Source: Mycobacterium sp. (GTDB lineage: Bacteria > Actinomycetota > Actinomycetes > Mycobacteriales > Mycobacteriaceae). Taken from it: a DNA stretch of 64,000 nucleotides. The notes under the pieces are model-generated. The model saw nothing but the letters and a program-made list of their open reading frames with translations. It searched no databases and was not told the origin of the DNA. The position numbers were made by a program, and so were the translations under genes. The DNA lies in the NCBI GenBank assembly GCA_020438845.1, contig JAGQTV010000028.1, forward strand, positions 62,001-126,000, given 5' to 3'. Positions 59,142 through 64,000 of this stretch are shown here, one piece after another. Positions within the stretch are counted from its first letter, which is position 1. The number at the start of each line of letters is the position of its first letter.

Positions 59142-59846
59142 TCAGCCCCGGTCGCGCTTTCGCCGGAACAGTTCCGCCGGCCGGCCCCGGCTCCCGGTGT
59201 GCTCCTGGAAATTCCCGGTGGCGACCAGTTGGTCTTTCATCAGGCGGCGGAATGCGTAGCGGCTGAGTTCGTCGTGCCCGGCGACGGCCTCATGAACCCG
59301 CTGCAGTTCGCTCAACGTGAAGCGAGGACCCAGCAGCCGGTCGGGGTCGGGCTCGGTTTCGTACCGCGACCGGACGTGCTCCTTGGCCAGCCGGACGATC
59401 TTGGGGTGGTCCCACACCAGCTCGCCGGGCCGGTCGACTGAAACCAGGCGAGTCGTGGCGGAGCCTGAGCCGAGCGATTCCAGTTGCTCGGGCCGGACGA
59501 CGGCAACGTAGGCCACCGAGATCACCCAGTCGCGGTCGTCGCGATCGGGGTCGTCGAACACCGCCAACTGATGCGGCCGGACGCCGTGTACACCGAGTTT
59601 GTCGCTCAAGCAGCGCTCCACGGCCTCGGCCAACGTTTCGCGCTCGCGCAGGAATCGGCCCGGCAACGCCCACTTTCCGGTGTCTCCGCGTGCCATCTCG
59701 GCCACCAGGAGCTGCCGCCGATCCAAGTCGACGGTGAGCAGCGCGACGTCCACGGCAACGGTGGGCCTCGGGAAGCTATGGAGTTTTTTGTCGGTGGGTC
59801 TCGCTACCCTTGGCCCATAAGCGTCCGGTATCGCATTGCTGCCCAT
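59142..59846 (-). CDS. NrtR-like Nudix-fold transcriptional regulator
   Basis: 234 residues. The N-terminal Nudix-like domain (about 28-160) contains a degenerate Nudix box LPGRFLRERETLAEAVERCL, where the metal-binding REUxEE glutamates are changed (R-C-L-S-D-K), so it should sense rather than hydrolyse. The C-terminal winged helix has the NrtR signature ELSRYAFRRLMKDQLV and SRGRPAELFRRKR. NrtR regulators respond to ADP-ribose or NAD-related ligands. ATG 59846 is supported by TAGATT ending 7 nt upstream. It is divergent from a three-gene operon across a palindromic site. Confidence 0.87.
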   Translation of the reverse strand: MGSNAIPDAYGPRVARPTDKKLHSFPRPTVAVDVALLTVDLDRRQLLVAEMARGDTGKWALPGRFLRERETLAEAVERCLSDKLGVHGVRPHQLAVFDDPDRDDRDWVISVAYVAVVRPEQLESLGSGSATTRLVSVDRPGELVWDHPKIVRLAKEHVRSRYETEPDPDRLLGPRFTLSELQRVHEAVAGHDELSRYAFRRLMKDQLVATGNFQEHTGSRGRPAELFRRKRDRG

Positions 59847-59888
59847 GAGGTTGAATCTAACATTTCGGGCGCATTGCGCATAAATTAA

Positions 59889-59909
59889 TATGTGCTATTA
59901 TCGCACATA
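59889..59909. promoter_or_regulatory. Palindromic operator of the NrtR-like locus
   Basis: TATGTGC (59889-59895) and GCACATA (59903-59909) are perfect inverted repeats with a 7-nt spacer, in an AT-rich island (59881-59915) that stands out from the GC-rich surroundings. TATAAA/TAATAT hexamers overlap the right edge and could be the -10 of the rightward operon. The size and the position fit an NrtR-type operator (about 21 bp). Confidence 0.7.
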
Positions 59910-59973
59910 ATATAAAGGGCATGGACAGCCCACGAACAAGGAGCGGGTCACTACTACTGAACGGGGGGAACCG

Positions 59974-60756
59974 ATGACTGAGATCAACACCAGCTTCGAC
60001 GTCTACGTCTTGGGGGATGTCGACACGTCGAAGCGGCTGGACATGCTGGCGGCAAAGGCGGCCGAACGCGGCGCGGTCATCGCGCAGACCTTCGCCTTCG
60101 GCGAGGGCGAGGCGGCGGGACACGACGACCTCACCGAGGTCGACGCGGTCGTGGAGGCGCTGGGCCGGGCGATCGCCACCCGCACGGACATCTGGCTGCC
60201 GTTCTGGCTTCAGGATCTGTGCCGCGAAGCCCATCTGCGTCGGCTCAGCCTGGCGCTGCAGAGGCACGGGTTGCATCTGCTCCTGGGCCCGGAGTTGGCG
60301 CCCTGCCCGGTCAAGGGCGGCTTCAACGAGATCGACGCCGCCCTGCGCAGCGAAGTCAGGGCGGTGTTCGCACTCGACGACGCGGCTCTGGCCGCCGCGG
60401 GTGTGCGGTCGTTGGGCGCCGAGATCGAGGCCGCGCTGGCGAAGCCTGCGACGTTCGGCCCGGTGGACGAGCCGCCCTTCGAGTGGTGCGAGCCCGAGGA
60501 GCGCTACTTCAGCACCGCAGAGGCGGCGGCCCTGTTCGGCAAGTCCGCCGACTGGGTGTCGCGCGGACTGCGGGAGAAGACGTTCGTCTACCCCGACGGC
60601 TCACCCGTCGAGCCGGCCAGCGCCGGCAGGGGCGGGCGGCGTCGGTTCACCGCGGACATGGTGCGCGCGATGGCCTTCTCGGCCTACCGCCGCGGCACGG
60701 TGAGCCCGAAGCAACTGCAGGAGGTGTTGGCGGAGCTGGCCCGCGCGGTGCGGTGA
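59974..60756 (+). CDS. Unknown protein with C-terminal HTH (first gene of NrtR-linked operon)
   Basis: 260 residues. The N-terminal 150 residues have an alpha/beta pattern with a Rossmann-like first strand (FDVYVLGDVDTSKRLDMLAAKA) and DIWLPFWLQDLCREAHLRRL; no nucleotide-binding loop was recognised. The C-terminal 75 residues form a MerR/excisionase-like HTH (YFSTAEAAALFGKSADWVSRG, then GGRRRFTADMVRAMAFSAYRRG). A ligand-sensing DNA-binding protein is possible. ATG 59974 has a GGGGGGAA ribosome site. It heads an operon divergent from the NrtR-like gene. Confidence 0.68.
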   Translation: MTEINTSFDVYVLGDVDTSKRLDMLAAKAAERGAVIAQTFAFGEGEAAGHDDLTEVDAVVEALGRAIATRTDIWLPFWLQDLCREAHLRRLSLALQRHGLHLLLGPELAPCPVKGGFNEIDAALRSEVRAVFALDDAALAAAGVRSLGAEIEAALAKPATFGPVDEPPFEWCEPEERYFSTAEAAALFGKSADWVSRGLREKTFVYPDGSPVEPASAGRGGRRRFTADMVRAMAFSAYRRGTVSPKQLQEVLAELARAVR

Positions 60757-60840
60757 CCGCCAGCCGCGGCCGGCTCGTCTGCTGCGCCGCTGCCAGCACC
60801 CCCGTGCATCCGTCAAGCCTGCCGATCCAAGGAGAAAACC

Positions 60841-61416
60841 ATGAATGGCAACAACAACATTCCCAACTGGGCGCACGACCGGCTCATCCACGGCTACTGG
60901 GTGATCCCGGACCGGCTGCTCGCCACGGAGTACCCCGGCGCCAAGACACGCGAGAAAGCTGCGGAGAAGCTGGCGACGCTGCTCGACGCCGGCGTCTCCT
61001 CGTTCGTCGACCTAACCGAAGCCGGTGAGAAGACCTGGGGAGGCAACCGGATGAAGCCCTACGACGCGCTCCTGCGCGACGTTGCGGCCCAGCGCGGGCT
61101 GGCCGTCGACTACCGGCGCCACCCGATTCGCGACTGCTCGATCACCACCGACGTTCATTACGACGAGATCCTTGAGCACATCCGTGCCGAGCTCGCCGGC
61201 GGCAGAGTCGTCGTCGTGCACTGCTGGGGCGGGAAGGGTCGCACCGGCACCGTGGTGGGTTCCTGGCTCATCGACGAGCAGGGCCTGGGCTACCCCGAGG
61301 TGATCGACCGAATGCAGGAGCTGCGTCGCGGATCCAAGAAGGACGATCAGCCAGTGCCCGAAACCCAGGAGCAGCACGACGTCCTTCGTCGTCGCGCCCA
61401 GCGGAAGGGGGCCTGA
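60841..61416 (+). CDS. Dual-specificity/tyrosine phosphatase-like protein
   Basis: 191 residues with the CX5R active site VHCWGGKGRTGTVVG (Cys128, Arg134), preceded by the acidic-loop region IRDCSITTD and followed by helices of the PTP fold. A WPD-type aspartate may be in HPIRD. Family members can act on proteins, nucleotides or phosphoinositides; the operon suggests a small phosphorylated metabolite (for example an ADP-ribose phosphate) but this is inference. ATG 60841 has an AAGGAGAA ribosome site. The next gene starts 2 bp after its stop codon. Confidence 0.82.
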   Translation: MNGNNNIPNWAHDRLIHGYWVIPDRLLATEYPGAKTREKAAEKLATLLDAGVSSFVDLTEAGEKTWGGNRMKPYDALLRDVAAQRGLAVDYRRHPIRDCSITTDVHYDEILEHIRAELAGGRVVVVHCWGGKGRTGTVVGSWLIDEQGLGYPEVIDRMQELRRGSKKDDQPVPETQEQHDVLRRRAQRKGA

Positions 61417-61417
61417 C

Positions 61418-62431
61418 ATGACCACGCGGGACTGGTTCGAACGGCTGGTGGGATTCAGCGAGAGCGACGGCTACACCGCCACCCAGAGCCGGCTGGCCGT
61501 CGAAGGTGATCAACTGGTCTCGACGGTCAACGGCAAGCGCTACGGCATCGGGCAGCTGACCGTGCCGACCCTGGCCGAACTACGCTCCCGGGTGAACCCG
61601 GCTCGGGGACAACGCAGTTCGGCGCACATCGTAGTCGGCGACGTCCGGAAACTGCACTCCGATCCGGAGTTCGAGGGTGCCCTGTTCCAGGTGGCCTCCC
61701 AGTTCAATCTGCTGGAGATGGTCGCGCCGCACGTCACCCCTGAGCAGGGCGTGGCGAGGTATGCCCACGACCCGACCCAGGGTCCGGCATGCGCGATCTC
61801 CGCCGGTGCGGGGACGATCTACCGCAACTACCTGGTGCCGGTGGGTGACGGGATCGGTCAGACTCGTGACCGCCAGATCGACACACTGGCGGGCGTCGGG
61901 GAGGAACTGTCGGATCTGACCGGGCTGCCGGCGTCGCGGTTGTGGCAGATGCGCAACGGCTACGCGCTGTGCACCGCCGAGGGCCTCAGTGCCATCAACC
62001 GCCTTCTGGGCAGCGCATCCGAGGATGTTCTCGACCGGCTGCGCGGGCGACTCGCGATCGGCCTGTACCGAGACGTCGAGGTCACCGACGGCAGCGGTCG
62101 GCGCGTCTCGCAGGCCTACTGCTCAGCCCTTCCCGTGGCCTATTCGGAACTACCCGAGGAGGATTGGGAATCGTTCGCGCGCCTGGTGTTGCAGGCCTCC
62201 TACGAGGCCACGCTGCTGGCCGCGGTCGAGCAGGCCGGCGCCGGCGGCTCCAATAAGGTGCTGCTGACCCGGATCGGTGGGAGCGCTTTCGGCAACGGCG
62301 ACGACTGGATCGATAGTGCCATCGAGCGGGCCATGGGCTTCGTCGAGGATGCCGGCCTGGAAATCATCATCGTCGGTTACTTCGGCGTCAGCCCGGAGGT
62401 CGAGGCGATCGTCGACCGGTATGCGCGGTGA
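61418..62431 (+). CDS. Conserved uncharacterised protein of NrtR-linked operon
   Basis: 337 residues with strikingly conserved-looking blocks: YTATQSRLAVEGDQLVSTVNGKR, FQVASQFNLLEMVAPHVTPEQ, DPTQGPACAISAGAGTIYRNYL, RLWQMRNGYALCT, and a C-terminal LLTRIGGSAFGNGDDWIDSAI. The mix of Gln-, Asn- and Gly-rich turns looks enzymatic, perhaps nucleotide- or ADP-ribose-related, but I cannot name a family with confidence. No signal peptide or transmembrane segment. It is tightly coupled to the phosphatase gene. Homologues seem, from memory, to be spread across bacteria and some eukaryotes. Confidence 0.7.
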   Translation: MTTRDWFERLVGFSESDGYTATQSRLAVEGDQLVSTVNGKRYGIGQLTVPTLAELRSRVNPARGQRSSAHIVVGDVRKLHSDPEFEGALFQVASQFNLLEMVAPHVTPEQGVARYAHDPTQGPACAISAGAGTIYRNYLVPVGDGIGQTRDRQIDTLAGVGEELSDLTGLPASRLWQMRNGYALCTAEGLSAINRLLGSASEDVLDRLRGRLAIGLYRDVEVTDGSGRRVSQAYCSALPVAYSELPEEDWESFARLVLQASYEATLLAAVEQAGAGGSNKVLLTRIGGSAFGNGDDWIDSAIERAMGFVEDAGLEIIIVGYFGVSPEVEAIVDRYAR

Positions 62432-62449
62432 ATGCGGTTGTGGGTTCGT

Positions 62450-62707
62450 CCGGCGACCGGACGTCCTCGGTTATCACCACAGTGCCGAGTGTGACGACAG
62501 GCAGGCCGGTTCTGGGGCTGTAGGAAAGCCCAGCGTGGCGTGGGAGCGCATCCCCCGCCGAATCAGGTCGGCGACAGTGTCGCTGAAGGTACGGCGCGCA
62601 TCGCGGGCGATGGCCAGCACCTGGCGGTGCAGGTCATCGGGGAGATCGATCGTTCGATCCCGCGTCGCCGTTGCGCGGCAGGGGGCGATGACGCCACCCG
62701 GCGCCAC
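62450..62707 (-). pseudogene. Frameshifted vapB antitoxin remnant
   Basis: Frame one encodes a ribbon-helix-helix VapB antitoxin core, RTIDLPDDLHRQVLAIARDA and FSDTVADLIRRG. Its C-terminus should read ...PRTGLPVVTLG and EDVRS as in VapB proteins; those residues are present, but in a different frame that starts around 62535-62545, and the first frame ends at an early stop (62474). A frameshift has therefore broken the gene. The toxin partner that should follow (to the left) is absent, replaced by the end of the uncharacterised gene. Confidence 0.75.
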
Positions 62708-62854
62708 ATCATGAGTCGGCGCAGATCAGCGAGAAGTCGAAGTCGGTGAGCTTTCGGTCGGGAAGTCGTGGCTTGGGTGCCGACGAGAACTGACCAACTT
62801 GTCCTACCGCGCTGGTGGGTTCATCCGGCATGTCCTAGTGGTGGGAGTGTGGTG

Positions 62855-63256
62855 TCACACGGCAATCACGGACAGCGCACTGTGAATGCCTCGAAAGTCG
62901 TTCTCGTTGCGCGTGATTAGCGGAATCCCAAGATCGACGGCGACTGCGGCGATAAGAAGGTCGAACCGGCGCGGCTTCGGATCTCGGCCAATGGCGCGCA
63001 CATTTGCGCATAGCGCGCCATACACGCGTGCAGCACCGCGGGCGAAGGGTATCGGGTCGAAGGTGTCGGAAATCCAGTGGTATCTCTGCTCGCGTGCGGC
63101 GTTGCGGAGCGGATCCTCGGTGTGCAGGCCGTACGCAAGTTCGGCGAGGGTGATGGTGCTGATTGCGGCCGTTCTTGCGTGAGCCGCCACTGCTGTGGCC
63201 GGGTAGTCGATGACCACCGAGGTGTCGAGCAGCACTCGTTCGTTGACGGGGCTCAC
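62855..63256 (-). CDS. vapC: VapC-type PIN-domain toxin
   Basis: 133-residue PIN ribonuclease. The metal-binding acids are Asp11 (LLDTSVVIDY), Glu in TLAELAYG, Asp in RRFDLLIAAVA and the final NENDF. The start GTG overlaps the antitoxin stop (GTGA), the standard toxin-antitoxin coupling. PIN toxins of mycobacteria cleave tRNA or rRNA; the exact target is unknown. It differs from the neighbouring vapB remnant, whose own toxin is gone. Confidence 0.9.
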   Translation of the reverse strand: MSPVNERVLLDTSVVIDYPATAVAAHARTAAISTITLAELAYGLHTEDPLRNAAREQRYHWISDTFDPIPFARGAARVYGALCANVRAIGRDPKPRRFDLLIAAVAVDLGIPLITRNENDFRGIHSALSVIAV

Positions 63257-63543
63257 AGCCTGCCCCAGCGATCGTCATCGTTGTCGTTGACCGCAGCGTC
63301 GAGTTGACGTAATTCGGCGGCGAAGCGATCGCCGTCCCAGTCGGGAAGTCGGCTGAGGCCGGCCGCGAGATCGTCGACTGACACGAATCGTTCACGGTGA
63401 TCCGCTGCGGCCCGGTCGTGGGGCACGAGCTCTGCCACTGGCAGGCCATTCCTGGTGACGGTGAAGTGCTCTCCGGCCTCGACGCGGCGCATGATTGCCC
63501 CGCTGTCATTGCGAAGCTCCCGCTGACTGATCACGGTCCCCAT
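63253..63543 (-). CDS. vapB: Phd/YefM-family antitoxin
   Basis: 96 residues with the Phd/YefM N-terminal DNA-binding pattern ISQRELRNDSGAIMRRVEAGEHFTVTRNG followed by PVAELVPH, and an acidic C-terminus (AAVNDNDDDRWGRL) for toxin binding. It probably represses its own promoter. A TACGGT -10 hexamer ends 6 nt before ATG 63543, so the transcript is leaderless, and a GTAGCA/TGCTAC hairpin site overlaps that promoter. Confidence 0.9.
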   Translation of the reverse strand: MGTVISQRELRNDSGAIMRRVEAGEHFTVTRNGLPVAELVPHDRAAADHRERFVSVDDLAAGLSRLPDWDGDRFAAELRQLDAAVNDNDDDRWGRL

Positions 63544-63552
63544 ACGACGACC

Positions 63553-63570
63553 GTAGCAGTGAGGTGCTAC
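63553..63570. promoter_or_regulatory. Candidate operator of the vapBC-type pair
   Basis: GTAGCA (63553-63558) and TGCTAC (63565-63570) form an inverted repeat with a 6-nt spacer, overlapping the -10 hexamer of the antitoxin gene; a further GTAGC follows. This is the expected place for antitoxin binding. The rest of 63571-63783 shows no gene. Confidence 0.45.
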
Positions 63571-63783
63571 GCGGTGTAGCGCTTTCTTTGGGGTGATCAG
63601 GCGGTCGATCCCTTCACGGCGCTGTCAGGTTGGTCAGGACCCGTCAGGATCTTCGAGTCCGTCCGACGTCTGCCGCACGGTGAAGACGGTTCGCCCCAAC
63701 GCTCAGATCAACGGGCAGGTTTGAGGGGACTGGCGCGTAGCTGACTTGCTGCTCTTCTCGGTGGGGAATTCGACGGCTGCTAG

Positions 63784-64000
63784 GCCGCGCTTAGCCAAGC
63801 CGGACAGAAATACCGAGAGACCGACCAGATGCTGGCGGAGAAGGCCAAGCGACACCAGTTCCTCAGTGGTGAGGGCGGCATCGGGGATTCGGTCTCCGAC
63901 GAGTTGCTGCGCAATATGGCCGACGGCGGGCCTTCTGGGACGGGCACCCCCGGACTACCGGGATCGCTATTGCCCGACGAGACCGACTGGATCCTGGGCG
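63784..64000 (+). CDS. Right-edge open frame: possible type VII secretion substrate fragment
   Basis: The frame is open from just after a TAG (63781) to the window end. It reads AALSQAGQKYRETDQMLAEK and then a Gly/Pro-rich segment (GGPSGTGTPGLPGSLLPDE). YRETD is a YxxxD general secretion motif after a helix, as found at the C-terminus of WXG100/EspC-type substrates. An ATG at 63829 could start a short protein, but the motif lies upstream of it and the sequence before the TAG is not coherent. This suggests a truncated 5' end or pseudogene. The true 3' end is outside the window. Confidence 0.4.

Overview
The window is a high-GC actinobacterial chromosome segment whose gene order closely matches the sigH–whiB1–entC–rhlE–adnAB–uvrD2–whiB7 block of mycobacteria (the Rv3224 to Rv3193c region of M. 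tuberculosis, remembered order, mirror-oriented). Signature genes include WhiB1 and WhiB7, mycoredoxin, AdnAB, MmpS/MmpL, EspC-like type VII secretion substrates, a hemophore-like protein and ribosomal protein bL37. An environmental or rapid-growing Mycobacteriaceae member is likely, because several blocks have no counterpart in the M. tuberculosis order.

Layout. 1–5111: the end of an aldehyde dehydrogenase gene, a short-chain dehydrogenase, the redox/heat sigma factor SigH with its zinc anti-sigma factor, tiny bL37, a biotinyl-domain protein, the sensor kinase PdtaS, and WhiB1. 5112–19434: diacylglycerol kinase, the coupled phosphatase/isochorismate synthase/acetyltransferase operon, a ParA-like ATPase, RhlE helicase, MoeZ-type sulfur-activating enzyme, an alkyltransferase-like protein and LipV-like hydrolase. 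19453–32399: a beta-CASP nuclease, two small secreted proteins, then a DNA-repair and NAD block (AdnA, AdnB, K+ channel, NudC, mycoredoxin, UvrD2). 32412–38790: MPT63-like secreted protein, a TetR–MmpS–MmpL export operon, and whiB7 behind a very compact uORF/terminator attenuator, followed convergently by an ABC1-type kinase.

38798–48462 interrupts the conserved order. It carries an E1-like cyclodehydratase homologue and an orphan set of ESX-associated genes without any ESX core: a long Ala/Pro-rich protein, a Pro-rich membrane protein with a duplicated Cys domain, EspA-like, EspC-like and YbaB-like proteins, and two tandem paralogous membrane-anchored proteins. A small secreted peptidase-like gene closes the block. 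Conserved order resumes with the DUF2342 protein, the PDZ/Lon-like protease and the UPF0182 protein.

DoxX and an initiator tRNA-fMet gene with a strong terminator follow. Everything right of the tRNA (54869–64000) looks accessory: a lipoprotein, a methyltransferase divergent from an HxlR regulator, a TRIC/YicG-type channel, small unknowns, an NrtR-like regulator divergent from a three-gene operon (HTH protein, CX5R phosphatase, uncharacterised protein) behind a palindromic operator, a frameshifted vapB remnant, an intact PIN toxin/Phd antitoxin pair, and the edge of a possible type VII secretion substrate.

A recurring regulatory theme is leaderless transcription: many genes have a TANNNT-type -10 hexamer exactly 6–8 nt before an ATG or GTG. 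Several divergent pairs share intergenic gaps of 18–60 bp with such boxes. These boxes were also used to choose several start codons. All assignments come from reading the sequence and from remembered family knowledge; no database search was run.
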